Source: Geomonas oryzisoli
GTDB taxonomy: Bacteria; Desulfobacterota; Desulfuromonadia; Geobacterales; Geobacteraceae
Assembly (NCBI RefSeq): GCF_018986915.1
Contig: NZ_CP076723.1
Coordinates: 3,893,501 to 3,957,500, forward strand
Direction of reading: 5' to 3'
Length of the DNA: 64,000 nt
This document shows positions 1 through 8,338 of the stretch, piece by piece. Both the position numbers and the translations under genes were made by a program. The first letter of the stretch is position 1. Each line of letters opens with the position of its first letter. The notes under the pieces are model-generated. The model was not told the origin of the DNA, ran no database searches, and was given only the letters and a program-made list of their open reading frames with translations.

Positions 1-1088
1 CCGGTGCCGTTCCCGCCGACGTGGCGCGCGACCTCCCCGAGCTCTTCGGCTTCGACCTCGGCATCGCCGGTCCCTTCGAGATCGCCCCCGCCGAGGCCGG
101 CAGCGCCCTTCTTCTGAAAAGCGCCTACACCGTCCAGGGCGAGACCGCCATCATCGAGTGCCGCCTGGTGGACCAGGTGCTCAACCGCGAGGTGATCGCC
201 AAGCGCTACAGCGGCAGGGTGAAGGACCTGCGCCGCATGGGGCACGCCTTCTCGGACGAGGTGCTGCGCGTGCTGACCGGATCCAAGGGTCCCTTCACCG
301 GCAAGATCGCCTACGTCTCCAAGGCCTCCGGCAACAAAGAAATCTACATCATGGACTACGACGGGCACAACCCGCAGCGGCTCACCAACAACGGCTCCAT
401 CAACCTCTACCCCGACTTCGCCCCTTCGGGCAAGGAGCTCATCTACACCTCCTACAAGAAGGGGAACCCGGACCTGTACCGCCGCGAGCTCTTCACCGGG
501 CAGGAAGCGCGCGTCTCCTCCAGGAGCGGCCTGAACGCGATGGGGGTCTTCTCCCCCGACGGCAACAAGATCGCCCTCGTTCTCTCCAAGGACGGTAACT
601 CCGAGATCTACCAGATGAGCCGGGACGGCAAGGACCTGGTGCGGCTCACCAACAGCCACGCCATCGACGTCTCGCCGGCCTGGTCGCCCGACGGCTCCCG
701 TATCGCCTTCGTCTCCGACCGGCTGGGCAAGCCGCAGCTCTTCGTCATGGACGCCAGCGGCGGCAACCTCAAGCGTCTCACCAGCAACGGGGCCTACAAC
801 GTGACTCCGCGCTGGTCGCCCAAGGGGGACCGCATCGTCTACGCGCGCAAGGAAGGCGGTTTCCAGATCTACGCCATCAATCCGGACGGGTCCGGGGACA
901 CCCAGCTCACCAGCGCGGGGAGCAACGAGCATCCCCGCTATTCACCCGACGGCCGCTTCATCGTCTTCAGCTCGACGCGGGACGGCGGCGAAGGTCTGTA
1001 CCTGATGCGGGCCGACGGCAGCGGCCAGATCAGGATCTCTCCGGACCGGGCGCAGAACACGCACCCGACCTGGTCGGTGAACTGGTGA
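1..1088 (+). CDS. tolB: Tol-Pal translocation protein TolB (5' truncated by window edge)
   Basis: Periplasmic component of the Tol-Pal system, which links inner-membrane TolQRA to outer-membrane Pal and supports envelope constriction. The frame is open from base 3 with no start, so the gene begins upstream. The visible protein has the end of the N-terminal domain, then from about residue 95 a six-bladed propeller of repeated units with the pattern IAFVSDR..KPQLFVMDASG..LKRLT, WSPDG motifs recurring about every 43 residues and ending WSVNW. pal and cpoB follow on the same strand, the usual order. The family is normally about 430 aa, so roughly the first 70-80 residues are missing. Confidence 0.95.
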   Translation, partial: GAVPADVARDLPELFGFDLGIAGPFEIAPAEAGSALLLKSAYTVQGETAIIECRLVDQVLNREVIAKRYSGRVKDLRRMGHAFSDEVLRVLTGSKGPFTGKIAYVSKASGNKEIYIMDYDGHNPQRLTNNGSINLYPDFAPSGKELIYTSYKKGNPDLYRRELFTGQEARVSSRSGLNAMGVFSPDGNKIALVLSKDGNSEIYQMSRDGKDLVRLTNSHAIDVSPAWSPDGSRIAFVSDRLGKPQLFVMDASGGNLKRLTSNGAYNVTPRWSPKGDRIVYARKEGGFQIYAINPDGSGDTQLTSAGSNEHPRYSPDGRFIVFSSTRDGGEGLYLMRADGSGQIRISPDRAQNTHPTWSVNW

Positions 1089-1203
1089 CGTCGAAGCATT
1101 GCCGTTGCCTAACCCGGAAAACGTGGGTATACTTTCAGTCGTTTTTTCAAGAGACATCGGCATACAGCGATGTCTATATTCCATAGATCAAAAGGAGTGG
1201 GGA

Positions 1204-1797
1204 ATGCGCAAGAGAATCGCCGGATGCCTCGTTGTTCTAAGTTTGGGAGCGCTGGTAGCGGGAGGGTGCGCCAAAAAGGACCTGGTGAAGCAGGAACCGG
1301 CCCCTGCGGTGACGGCGCCCGCCCCCGAAGTAACCAAACCGGCCCAGGAAGCCAGACCCGAAGCGCCCAAGGCGCCGGTCACCGAGCAGACCCCGGTGCG
1401 CGAGCCGGTGGTGGCGCAGGAACCGGTCCGCGAGACGCCCAAGGCTGCGGCGGGCGACCTGCAGGGACAGTTGCAGAAGATCTACTTCAACTTCGACTCT
1501 TCGGATCTCTCCGAGGACTCGCGCAACGTCCTGACCAGGAACGCGGAGTACCTGAGCAAGCAGCCGTCGGTCAAGATCCGCATCGAGGGGAACTGCGACG
1601 AGCGCGGCTCGGACGACTACAACATGGCTCTGGGTGAGAGAAGGGCCAAGGCCGCCAAGGACTACCTGGTGAACCTGGGCATCTCCTCCGAGCGCATCAG
1701 CACCATCAGCTACGGCGAAGAAAAGCCGGTCGACGCAGGCCACGACGAGGCCGCCTGGAGCAAGAACCGGCGCGACGAGTTCGTCGTCGTCAAGTGA
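1204..1797 (+). CDS. pal: Peptidoglycan-associated lipoprotein Pal
   Basis: Outer-membrane lipoprotein that binds peptidoglycan through an OmpA-like domain and docks TolB. The ATG at 1204 is chosen because AAAAGGAG lies just upstream and it opens a lipoprotein signal ending VAGGC (Cys about residue 22). A Pro/Ala/Glu-rich linker of about 70 residues follows, then an OmpA C-terminal domain from about residue 95 (IYFNFDSSDL, GNCDERGSDDYNMALGERRA with the meso-DAP-binding Asp and Arg). It ends FVVVK. 197 aa; the linker is longer than in E. coli Pal. It lies 115 bp after tolB and is followed by a clear terminator. Confidence 0.95.
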   Translation: MRKRIAGCLVVLSLGALVAGGCAKKDLVKQEPAPAVTAPAPEVTKPAQEARPEAPKAPVTEQTPVREPVVAQEPVRETPKAAAGDLQGQLQKIYFNFDSSDLSEDSRNVLTRNAEYLSKQPSVKIRIEGNCDERGSDDYNMALGERRAKAAKDYLVNLGISSERISTISYGEEKPVDAGHDEAAWSKNRRDEFVVVK

Positions 1798-1816
1798 CGT
1801 TTGCCACGCAGCCCAA

Positions 1817-1840
1817 AGGAGCCTACGGGCTCCTTTTTTT
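1817..1840 (+). terminator. Rho-independent terminator after pal
   Basis: Perfect 7-bp stem AGGAGCC/GGCTCCT with a TACG loop, followed by seven T. It sits between pal and cpoB, so cpoB is partly uncoupled from tolB-pal. Its T-run ends 29 bp before the cpoB start. Confidence 0.85.
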
Positions 1841-1868
1841 ATCGACCGGCCTTAAAGGAGGTTTTGTC

Positions 1869-2720
1869 ATGAGGTTTACGAGGGGGGCGCTGGGAGCGCT
1901 GGTTGTGCTGACCTTTTTCGGCTGTGCCAGCCAGGGCGACCTGGAGTCTGTTCGCCGCGACAACGACGAGATCAAGAACCGTCTTTTCACGCTGGACCGG
2001 GGTCTGAACGAGGTCCGCGGCGAGGTGAAGGAAGGGGTGGAGAAGTCCCTGGCCGGTTACCGGCAGAGCCTTGAGGCGCTGCAGGCCGACATGGCGGGAT
2101 ACCAGAAGGACATGGCAGCCATCCGCAAGGGGGGCGCGGACCTGCAGGCGACCCTGGAGAGCGCCCGGGTGGACATGCAGCTTCTGACCGGCAAGGTGGA
2201 TGACGTGCGCATCCTGGCGCAGAAACCGGCCGACGACATCGCCCTTTTGAAGGAAGACCTGAACAAGAGGCTGGCCGCGCTCGAGGCGCGCATGACCAAG
2301 CTGGAGAAGGGGATCGAGGAGCAGCAGGCGAAGGCGCAAGCCGCACTCAAGTCCCCCGAGCAGCTCTACCAGCAGGGGCAGGATGCCTTGAAGGCCGGAC
2401 AGGGTGCCAAGGCACGTGAGTTCTTCGCGAGCTTCCTGGTGCAGTATCCCAAGCACAACCTGGCGGCCAACGCCCAGTACTGGATCGGCGAGAGCTACTA
2501 CCAGGAGAAGAACTACGAGCAGGCGGTGCTGGAGTTCCAGGAAGTGATCAAGAACTACCCGGACAAGGACAAGGCTCCGGCCGCGATGCTGAAGCAGGGC
2601 ATGGCCTTCAGGGAACTGGGTGACAGCAAGAGCGCCGCCTACATCCTGAAGAAGCTGGTGGACGAGCACCCCAAATCGGAAGAGGCGAAGATCGCCAGGG
2701 ACAAGTTCAAGATCAAGTAG
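1869..2720 (+). CDS. cpoB: Tol-Pal coordinator CpoB (YbgF)
   Basis: Periplasmic coiled-coil plus TPR protein that coordinates Tol-Pal action with peptidoglycan synthesis. The ATG at 1869 follows AAAGGAGG at good spacing. The signal sequence ends in a lipobox-like FFGC (Cys about residue 19), suggesting a lipoprotein here. A long coiled coil covers roughly residues 25-150. The C-terminal three TPR units (SPEQLYQQGQDALKAG.., NAQYWIGESYYQEKNYEQAV.., AAMLKQGMAFRELGDSKSA..) match the YbgF C-terminal domain. 283 aa, close to the family norm. Third gene of the tol cluster, and followed by a terminator. Confidence 0.92.
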   Translation: MRFTRGALGALVVLTFFGCASQGDLESVRRDNDEIKNRLFTLDRGLNEVRGEVKEGVEKSLAGYRQSLEALQADMAGYQKDMAAIRKGGADLQATLESARVDMQLLTGKVDDVRILAQKPADDIALLKEDLNKRLAALEARMTKLEKGIEEQQAKAQAALKSPEQLYQQGQDALKAGQGAKAREFFASFLVQYPKHNLAANAQYWIGESYYQEKNYEQAVLEFQEVIKNYPDKDKAPAAMLKQGMAFRELGDSKSAAYILKKLVDEHPKSEEAKIARDKFKIK

Positions 2721-2744
2721 AGAAAGCTAAGCACGAATTACCGA

Positions 2745-2774
2745 AAGGCCCTCCTGCCAGAGCTGGAGGGCCTT
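2745..2774 (+). terminator. Rho-independent terminator after cpoB
   Basis: Perfect 10-bp arms AAGGCCCTCC/GGAGGGCCTT around a 10-nt loop, closing the tol cluster. The T-tract is weak (TTCCCGTTT). Confidence 0.75.
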
Positions 2775-2815
2775 CCCGTTTGCGGCTGCGGCCGCCGCGG
2801 AAAAAGGAGAGCACC

Positions 2816-2998
2816 ATGTTCCTCGCCAGAGACAAGAACAACGACCTGTACCTTTTCGACAAGCTCCCGGTGAAAGGCAACGAATGCTGGTGGGCGGAAA
2901 CCGGGGTGGACGGCACCTACCTGAAGCTGGACAAGGCTCTCTACCCGGAAATCACCTGGGAGAGCGACCCGGTCCCGGCCGACTTGATCTTGAAATAG
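2816..2998 (+). CDS. Small conserved-looking hypothetical protein, 60 aa
   Basis: A 60-residue soluble protein starting at the ATG at 2816 behind AAAAAGGAG, a better site than the in-frame ATG at 2780. No signal peptide or membrane segment. The sequence is rich in aromatic and acidic residues (ECWWAETG, YPEITWESDP) and reads like a small beta-rich domain. I do not recognise the family. It stands alone between the cpoB terminator and a convergent gene. Reality is supported by the ribosome binding site and balanced composition rather than by any motif. Confidence 0.65.
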   Translation: MFLARDKNNDLYLFDKLPVKGNECWWAETGVDGTYLKLDKALYPEITWESDPVPADLILK

Positions 2999-3032
2999 GT
3001 GAGCATGCGGTGGGATGTTGCCGGGAAGGTAG

Positions 3033-3052
3033 GGGCGAATAATCATTCGCCC
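3033..3052. repeat. 20-bp palindromic repeat, copy 1
   Basis: GGGCGAATAATCATTCGCCC, a near-perfect palindrome found in five copies in this window (also 14631, 19287, 19361 and 22709). Here it lies between two convergent genes, where it could form a hairpin. Confidence 0.9.
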
Positions 3053-3059
3053 GCCTTTG

Positions 3060-3479
3060 CTACATGGGTCGGAAGTCGGGCTTGACGTTCTCGGGGGTGT
3101 AATTCTGCGCCACGGCCCATCCCTTACCCGGCACCAGTCTCGGTTCCAGGCGGCAGGCGATGTAGCCGATCAGGTTGGCGGGCTCGGGGAGATCCGAGGC
3201 GATGGTGACGATCCTAAAGCCGACGAACTCCCCCGGTTCCGGGTACCCCGGCGCTCCCTTCAGGGTGCAGCTCCAGAGCTTCAGCGCCCCGTCACTGGCG
3301 GCCAGCGTGATCTGGAAGGTGCGCTCGCCGTCGCGGTTCAGGCCGCACGACTCCTCGACCAGTGCCGGAACCAGCCCCCCGATCAGAGGGGTGTAGCCGA
3401 TGGAGCAGGCATGGGCGAAGGCGGCGGCGCTATCGGCGAACATCAGCTCCTCTTTCTTCTTCCTGAACCAGTTGAACAT
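3060..3479 (-). CDS. Hypothetical protein, 139 aa
   Basis: A soluble protein of 139 residues read leftward. The start at 3479 (MFNWFRKKK) is chosen over the ATG three codons upstream because AGGTGA lies six bases ahead. The N-terminus is basic and amphipathic; the rest alternates short beta-like stretches with several Pro/Gly turns (PEPGEFVGFRIVTIASDLPEP, written here only as orientation). No catalytic motif is evident and I do not recognise the family. It is isolated, convergent with the 60-aa gene and downstream of the Tat gene terminator. Confidence 0.7.
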   Translation of the reverse strand: MFNWFRKKKEELMFADSAAAFAHACSIGYTPLIGGLVPALVEESCGLNRDGERTFQITLAASDGALKLWSCTLKGAPGYPEPGEFVGFRIVTIASDLPEPANLIGYIACRLEPRLVPGKGWAVAQNYTPENVKPDFRPM

Positions 3480-3515
3480 AGGCGTCACCTGTGGCCGTCC
3501 ACGGCGGGGACCATA

Positions 3516-3546
3516 AGGGGACAGGCACCTTGCGGAGCCAGTCCCC
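3516..3546. repeat. Half copy of the REPIN-like repeat (family A)
   Basis: One arm of the dispersed element whose full copies lie at 18006, 33191 and 50520: AGGGGACAGGCACCT, a few bases, then GGAGCCAGTCCCC. It forms a hairpin by itself. Confidence 0.85.
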
Positions 3547-3572
3547 CTCGCTATTGCAGCGTAGAGGTAAGA

Positions 3573-3599
3573 AAAAAGGCGGGGTCACCCCGCCTTTTT
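3573..3599. terminator. Bidirectional terminator between tat and the 139-aa gene
   Basis: Thirteen-base arms AAAAAGGCGGGGT/ACCCCGCCTTTTT around one base. T-runs occur on both strands. It serves the leftward tat gene, which ends 24 bp away. Confidence 0.85.
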
Positions 3600-3622
3600 C
3601 GCGTCCGAATGTGTGGCGAACT

Positions 3623-3964
3623 CTAGGCCTTCTTCTCCGCTTCCGCGGTAGCAGCGGCGGCTGCGGCAACCGGAGCCGGCTCGGCGACAGCGGTCCCCTC
3701 GACCTTGGCCTTGAGCTCCTCGGCCTCGCGCGCCTTCTCCTCCTCGGCCTTCTTCTTGGCCTCGGCCAGCTTCGCCAGGTGCTCCTTCTCTTCTTCGGTC
3801 CTGCTGTCAGCCTCGATGGTCTGCTTGAAGTCATCGGTGGCCTTCTTGAACTCCGCCAACCCCTTCCCCAGCGACTTCGCAAGGTCCGGCAGCTTCTGCG
3901 GACCGATGACGATGAGCGCTATGACCAAAATGATGACCAGTTCAGGCATCCCGATTCCGAACAT
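3623..3964 (-). CDS. Sec-independent translocase subunit TatA/TatB
   Basis: Single-span inner-membrane protein of the twin-arginine translocase, which exports folded proteins. The start at 3964 (MFGIGMPEL) follows GAGGTAG. Residues about 2-20 form the membrane helix, then the conserved [16 protein letters not shown] amphipathic helix, a charged coiled segment, and an Ala/Pro/Glu-rich tail typical of TatB-type proteins. The GIGMPEL start resembles TatB more than TatA, but delta-proteobacterial TatA and TatB are hard to separate by eye, so no symbol is given. No tatC is adjacent. 113 aa. Confidence 0.85.
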   Translation of the reverse strand: MFGIGMPELVIILVIALIVIGPQKLPDLAKSLGKGLAEFKKATDDFKQTIEADSRTEEEKEHLAKLAEAKKKAEEEKAREAEELKAKVEGTAVAEPAPVAAAAAATAEAEKKA

Positions 3965-4080
3965 ACTATCTACCTCGCTTGGTATGCGTTCAAACACGCG
4001 TTTGTCATACAAAAATTGTAAAAAATAATAGAGGTTTTACCGTCGGGTGTCAAGCTTGCAAAGGTAGGACCTTAATTGGT

Positions 4081-4109
4081 TTGACATGATCCCTAACATT
4101 GTCTACTAT
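4081..4109 (+). promoter_or_regulatory. Sigma-70 promoter for nadA
   Basis: TTGACA at 4081-4086, a 17-bp spacer, then TACTAT at 4104-4109. Transcription would start near 4116, which excludes the upstream in-frame start at 4086 and supports the ATG at 4164. Confidence 0.7.
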
Positions 4110-4163
4110 CGGTCCTGTTTACCATATATTTCAAATGAGAAAGACAGTTTGGTGGTGACAAAC

Positions 4164-5078
4164 ATGACGCAGGAATCTTTAAAGACTGATATTAAATCGC
4201 TGCTCAAAGAGCGCAAAGCCGTGCTCCTGGCGCACAACTACATGCGTGACGAAGTACAGGAGATCGCTGACATAACCGGGGACTCGCTGGCCCTTTCCAT
4301 TGAGGCGGCCAAGACTGACGCCGAGGTGATCGTCTTCTGCGGCGTCCACTTCATGGCCGAATCGGCCTCGATCCTGGCTCCGGAAAAGACGGTACTGCTT
4401 CCGCGCCTGGACGCAGGCTGCCCCATGGCCGACATGGTCTCGGCGGAAGAACTGAAGCAACTGAAGGCCAAACTCCCCGGCGTGCCGGTGGTGACCTACG
4501 TGAATTCCTCGGCCGCGGTCAAGGCCGAGAGCGACATCTGCTGCACCTCCGCCAACGCCCTCAAGGTGGTCCAGTCCATGAGCGAGCAGGAGATCATCTT
4601 CGCGCCGGACAAGAACCTCGGGAGCTACGTGGCTCGCTTCACCGACAAGAAGTTCCACCTCTGGGAGGGGTACTGCCCCACCCACGAGCGGCTGCGCCCC
4701 GAAGTGGTGAAGGAACTGAAGGCGCAGAACCCGGGCGCCCCCTTCGTCTGCCATCCGGAGTGCAACCCGGCCGTGGTTGAGCTGGCCGACCACGTCTGCT
4801 CGACCACCGGCATGTACGACTACTGCAAGAAAAGCGATGCCAAGCGCTTCATCATCGGTACCGAGGCCGGCATCCTGTGGCGGCTCAAGCGCGAGAACCC
4901 GGACAAGGAGTTCATCCTCGCCTCCCCGGCCCTCATCTGTCCCAACATGAAACTCACCTCGCTGGAAGACGTGCACGAGGCACTCTCCAGCATGAGACCC
5001 GTGGTCAAGGTCCCGGAAGAGGTCCGCATCCCCGCCAAGCGTGCCCTGGACCGCATGCTGGCCATCCCGAGGGATTAA
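4164..5078 (+). CDS. nadA: Quinolinate synthase NadA
   Basis: [4Fe-4S] enzyme that condenses iminoaspartate with dihydroxyacetone phosphate to make quinolinate in de novo NAD synthesis. 304 aa from the ATG at 4164, which lies downstream of a good promoter. Family hallmarks are visible: [16 protein letters not shown] near the N-terminus, [11 protein letters not shown], and three likely cluster cysteines in [15 protein letters not shown] and ALICPNMK. The length is typical of the short bacterial/archaeal NadA. nadB and nadC are not in the window. The next gene starts 58 bp downstream with its own ribosome binding site. Confidence 0.95.
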   Translation: MTQESLKTDIKSLLKERKAVLLAHNYMRDEVQEIADITGDSLALSIEAAKTDAEVIVFCGVHFMAESASILAPEKTVLLPRLDAGCPMADMVSAEELKQLKAKLPGVPVVTYVNSSAAVKAESDICCTSANALKVVQSMSEQEIIFAPDKNLGSYVARFTDKKFHLWEGYCPTHERLRPEVVKELKAQNPGAPFVCHPECNPAVVELADHVCSTTGMYDYCKKSDAKRFIIGTEAGILWRLKRENPDKEFILASPALICPNMKLTSLEDVHEALSSMRPVVKVPEEVRIPAKRALDRMLAIPRD

Positions 5079-5136
5079 CAGCAGGGGCTGGGGGCTAGGG
5101 GCTGGTAGGACCTTTCTTTCCCAAGGAGCATCGACA

Positions 5137-5700
5137 ATGATCCGATCGTTTAAAGGCATGCATCCCAAGATCGCCCCGTCCGCCTTCATCGCCGAGGGTG
5201 CGGTGGTCATCGGCGACGTCACCATCGGCAAGGAAGCGAGCATCTGGTACAACTGCGTGGTGCGCGGCGACGTGAACTCGATCAGCATCGGGGACCGCAC
5301 CAACATCCAGGACCTCTCCATGCTGCACGTGACGCACAAAAAACACGCCGAGGACCCGGGCGCGCCGCTCGTCATCGGCAACGACGTCACCGTGGGACAC
5401 AGCGTCACCCTGCACGGCTGCACCATCGAGGACGGCGCCTTCATCGGAATGCAGGCGATGATCATGGACAAGGCGGTGGTCGGCAAGGGGGCTTTGGTCG
5501 GCGCCCGCGCCCTGGTCACCGAAGGAACCGTGATCCCCCCCGGCACCCTCTGGGTCGGGGCACCCGCCAAGTACAAGCGGGACCTCACCGAGAACGAGAT
5601 CGCCTGGCTGGGACGTTCCGCCGGGAACTACGTCAGGTACTCCAGGGAATACCTGGAAGATGCCGCCACCGAGGCGCAGAAGCTCAGCGGCGCACCCTAG
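5137..5700 (+). CDS. Gamma-carbonic anhydrase-family hexapeptide protein
   Basis: Left-handed beta-helix protein of the gamma-carbonic anhydrase/YrdA/PaaY group, 187 aa. The start at 5137 follows AAGGAG. Hexapeptide repeats run through residues about 10-150 (IGDVTIG, SIWYNCVVRGDV, ISIGDRTNIQD). Metal-binding histidines are recognisable in MLHVTHKKH and TVGHSVTLHGC, where GHxxxLHGC is the family signature. Members either hydrate CO2 or are catalytically silent scaffolds, and sequence alone does not decide which. It lies just downstream of nadA, possibly co-transcribed. Confidence 0.9.
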   Translation: MIRSFKGMHPKIAPSAFIAEGAVVIGDVTIGKEASIWYNCVVRGDVNSISIGDRTNIQDLSMLHVTHKKHAEDPGAPLVIGNDVTVGHSVTLHGCTIEDGAFIGMQAMIMDKAVVGKGALVGARALVTEGTVIPPGTLWVGAPAKYKRDLTENEIAWLGRSAGNYVRYSREYLEDAATEAQKLSGAP

Positions 5701-5729
5701 CGGGGAGCCGCGGCACCCGAGATACCGAC

Positions 5730-6395
5730 GTGGCACCAAGCGAAACACAGGCCCGCCTGCTGGACATTTACGACGCGATGTACCGGCGCTACGGGGCCCT
5801 CAACTGGTGGCCCGCCGACACACCTTTCGAGGTCTGCGTCGGCGCCATCCTCACCCAGAACACCAACTGGCTCAACGTAGAAAAGGCGATAGCGAACCTG
5901 AAACGGGAGGGGCTCCTCTCGGCTGAGGCGATCCGGGAAGTACCCCAGGAGCGGCTCGCCGACATGGTTCGCCCCTCCGGCTTTTTCAACGTGAAAAGCG
6001 CGCGGCTGAAGGGATTCGTGCAGTGGCTTTTCGAGCGGCACGGCAGCCTGGAGGGGATGTTCGCCGGAGAGTGGCAGAAACTGCGCGAAGAGCTGATCCG
6101 GGTCCCCGGCATCGGCCCCGAGACCTGCGATTCCATCCTCCTCTACGCCGGGGAGAAACCGTCCTTCGTCGTCGACGCCTATACCCGGCGCTTCTTTTCC
6201 AGGCTCGGGCTCGTCAGCGAAAAGGACGACTACCACCGGGTGCGTGCCCTGTTCATGGAGCACCTGCCCAACGAAGTGCCGCTGTTCAACGAGTACCACG
6301 CGCTGATCGTGGAACAGTGCAAGCGCCATTGCCGCAAGAAACCTTCCTGCGACGGCTGCCCGCTGGGCCGGGCCTGCTGCCACGCCACACCATAG
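5730..6395 (+). CDS. Endonuclease III-fold DNA glycosylase without the lyase lysine
   Basis: HhH-GPD DNA repair glycosylase with a C-terminal iron-sulphur cluster, 221 aa, GTG start at 5730. The N-terminal part reads FEVCVGAILTQNTNW. The helix-hairpin-helix is VPGIGPETCDSILLYA, followed by the catalytic Asp region FVVDAYTRR. Four cysteines at the C-terminus (spacing 6-2-5 within CRKKPSCDGCP..ACC) would hold [4Fe-4S]. The position that is Lys in Nth (GRKTA) is Glu here (GPETC), so a monofunctional glycosylase of the MagIII/3-methyladenine type is more likely than a true AP lyase. Confidence 0.85.
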   Translation: MAPSETQARLLDIYDAMYRRYGALNWWPADTPFEVCVGAILTQNTNWLNVEKAIANLKREGLLSAEAIREVPQERLADMVRPSGFFNVKSARLKGFVQWLFERHGSLEGMFAGEWQKLREELIRVPGIGPETCDSILLYAGEKPSFVVDAYTRRFFSRLGLVSEKDDYHRVRALFMEHLPNEVPLFNEYHALIVEQCKRHCRKKPSCDGCPLGRACCHATP

Positions 6396-6403
6396 CCCAC
6401 TCC

Positions 6404-7621
6404 ATGAAAAAATTCGCCAACGTCTTCCTGATCCTGTTCTTCGCCGACGGTTTCCTCTCGGTACTGGACGAGCTGTCCTCGCTGGTCGCCCCGGTGGCGC
6501 CGCTCACCATGTTCAGGATGCAGGTCGCCAACTCGGTCCTGCTCCTCGCCGTCCCCCTCTACTTCTGCCTGGGGATCGACCGACGCCTCCCCAAGAAGCT
6601 CTTCATCCCGCTGATCGCCTTCCTGTTCGCCTGCCCCCTGGCGGCCTGGATCTTTCCGGTGCTGGGGGACTCAAAGCTGTACGCCATCGCGATGGCGGCC
6701 ATCCAGGTCGGCGTGCCGCCTTTGTTGATCGCGCGCTACCGCGACGGCAAGGACCCGGGACTCACGCTCCCGTCCTGGCGCTTCGAGGGCCCGTTCTTCA
6801 GCCCGCGCAACACGCTCCTCTTCACCGCAGTCAACCTCGTCGTCCTCCCCCTGTTCCTGGCAGCCCTGACGCTGTGCGGGGCCGATCTCTGGGCGCAACA
6901 GGACACCGCCGGCTTCATCAAGGTGATGCCGCGCGGCCTTTACCTGACCGAGCGGGTGTACCGGCGCGGCAACCAGACGCTGCTGCTCACGGGAATGGTG
7001 CATGTCGGAGAGAAGGGATATTACCAGGACGTGGCGCGGGTTTCGGCCCAGGGGCGGACCGTGGTGCTGGCGGAAGGGGTGACCGACAAGAAACAGGTGC
7101 TGCACAACCACTTCGATTACCGTGAAGTGGCGAGTTTTCTCGGGCTTGCCTCGCAGGAGAAGCTGCTCATTCCCGGGAGGGTGATCGACGAGAAATCGCT
7201 GGAGGCTTCCCCCTCCAAGCCGGCGGCGAACCAGCCTGACGTGCTGGTGGCCGACACCGACCTGAGCACGTTCCGTCCCGAAACCCTGCTCTTTTTGGAC
7301 CATGTCGGGAAAGAGCTGCGCAGTGCCCCCTCCGTCGTCGGCGCCGTCTTAAACCTGAACCGCTGGGCCGACAAGAACGTCACCCCCGAGATGTACGCGG
7401 TGATCATGGACGACATCCTGACCCGTCGCAACCAGGTGCTGCTGGGCTACCTGGACCGGGCGCTGGAGCGCTACGACACCGTGGTGGTGCCCTGGGGGGC
7501 GCTGCACATGAAAGGGATCGAGGAAGGGGCGCTCAAGCGGGGTTTCGTGCTGCAAAAGGAGCAGAGGCGTCTCGCCATCGACCTGAAAAGGATCTTACTC
7601 GCCAAGGCCCGCCCGAACTAA
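6404..7621 (+). CDS. Membrane protein with C-terminal TraB/PrgY-like domain
   Basis: 405 aa, ATG at 6404 just after the glycosylase gene. The N-terminal half has about five or six hydrophobic segments (residues about 5-25, 40-60, 65-85, 90-110 and 145-165). The C-terminal half is soluble and carries the TraB/ChaN-type pattern: LLLTGMVHVGEKGYYQDV, then VLAEGV, and near the end VVPWGALHMKGIEEGALKRG. The GxxHxG, E and H residues are those conserved in the TraB/EreA-like metal-binding fold. The substrate is unknown; relatives include pheromone-shutdown protein TraB and GumN-like proteins. Confidence 0.75.
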   Translation: MKKFANVFLILFFADGFLSVLDELSSLVAPVAPLTMFRMQVANSVLLLAVPLYFCLGIDRRLPKKLFIPLIAFLFACPLAAWIFPVLGDSKLYAIAMAAIQVGVPPLLIARYRDGKDPGLTLPSWRFEGPFFSPRNTLLFTAVNLVVLPLFLAALTLCGADLWAQQDTAGFIKVMPRGLYLTERVYRRGNQTLLLTGMVHVGEKGYYQDVARVSAQGRTVVLAEGVTDKKQVLHNHFDYREVASFLGLASQEKLLIPGRVIDEKSLEASPSKPAANQPDVLVADTDLSTFRPETLLFLDHVGKELRSAPSVVGAVLNLNRWADKNVTPEMYAVIMDDILTRRNQVLLGYLDRALERYDTVVVPWGALHMKGIEEGALKRGFVLQKEQRRLAIDLKRILLAKARPN

Positions 7622-7622
7622 A

Positions 7623-7657
7623 AAGGGGACTGGCTCCGAAGGTGCCTGTCCCCCTTC
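7623..7657. repeat. Half copy of REPIN-like repeat (family A)
   Basis: GGGGACTGGCTCCG followed by AGGTGCCTGTCCCC. It sits right after the TraB-like stop codon and can fold as a hairpin between convergent genes. Confidence 0.85.
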
Positions 7658-7709
7658 TAGCCGTCCCCCTTCTTGCCCTGCCCCCTCGGTTCCTGCCGGC
7701 CCAGTCCCG

Positions 7710-8249
7710 CTAGAACTGCTCCGACTCCTCGCCCGCCTGCTCGACTCCCCACAACACGTCCAGGAAGTTCTTCAGTATCCGGGCGGTCAGCCCCCAGATC
7801 TCGTCGTCGCCGTAGAGGTAGAAGTACATCGGGTAGTTCTTGATCCCCTTGTGGTCCCAGTACTCGACCCGGTACACGCCCGGCTTGGAGAAGTGCGCCA
7901 GCGGCACCTCGATGAGCCTTTCGATCTCGGCGTCGTTGACGGTGAGGAGGTAGTTTTCCGGGAAGATGCCGACCACGGGGGTGACCAGGTAGTTGTGGAT
8001 GGAGTGGCAGTCGTCCAGCTCGCCGAGGATCTCGACGTCGGCGGGGTCGATGCCGACCTCCTCCCACGCTTCGCGGGTGGCGGTGTCGGCGCTGTCGCGG
8101 TCGCTTTCCTCGCAGCGCCCGCCGGGGAAGGAGATCTCGCCGCTATGATGGGTGAGATGGGTAGTCCGCTTGGTGAAGAGGATGTGGTACTCCCCGTCCT
8201 TCAGGAACAGGGGGAGCAGGACGGCGGCGGGGACCGGCCCCGCCTCCAT
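7710..8249 (-). CDS. NUDIX hydrolase, CoA pyrophosphatase (NudL) type
   Basis: Hydrolase predicted to cleave CoA or its derivatives. 179 aa from the ATG at 8249. The UPF0035 signature specific to CoA pyrophosphatases is present (LFTKRTTHLTHHSGEISFPGG spans it), followed by the Nudix box ending TREAWEEVGI. The frame stays open upstream and would encode IRERLKSSLAARRRVA, which looks like the normal N-terminus of this family, but I find no ATG, GTG or TTG with a ribosome binding site there. The start is therefore uncertain. It follows rpe by 89 bp on the same strand. Confidence 0.85.
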   Translation of the reverse strand: MEAGPVPAAVLLPLFLKDGEYHILFTKRTTHLTHHSGEISFPGGRCEESDRDSADTATREAWEEVGIDPADVEILGELDDCHSIHNYLVTPVVGIFPENYLLTVNDAEIERLIEVPLAHFSKPGVYRVEYWDHKGIKNYPMYFYLYGDDEIWGLTARILKNFLDVLWGVEQAGEESEQF

Positions 8250-8338
8250 GGCTACGCGGCGGCGCGCGGCGAGGGAGGACTTCAGCCGCTCCCTGATCGC
8301 GGCCGGCGACCCCGGCCGTTCCTGCCCGTTTTCGGCTA

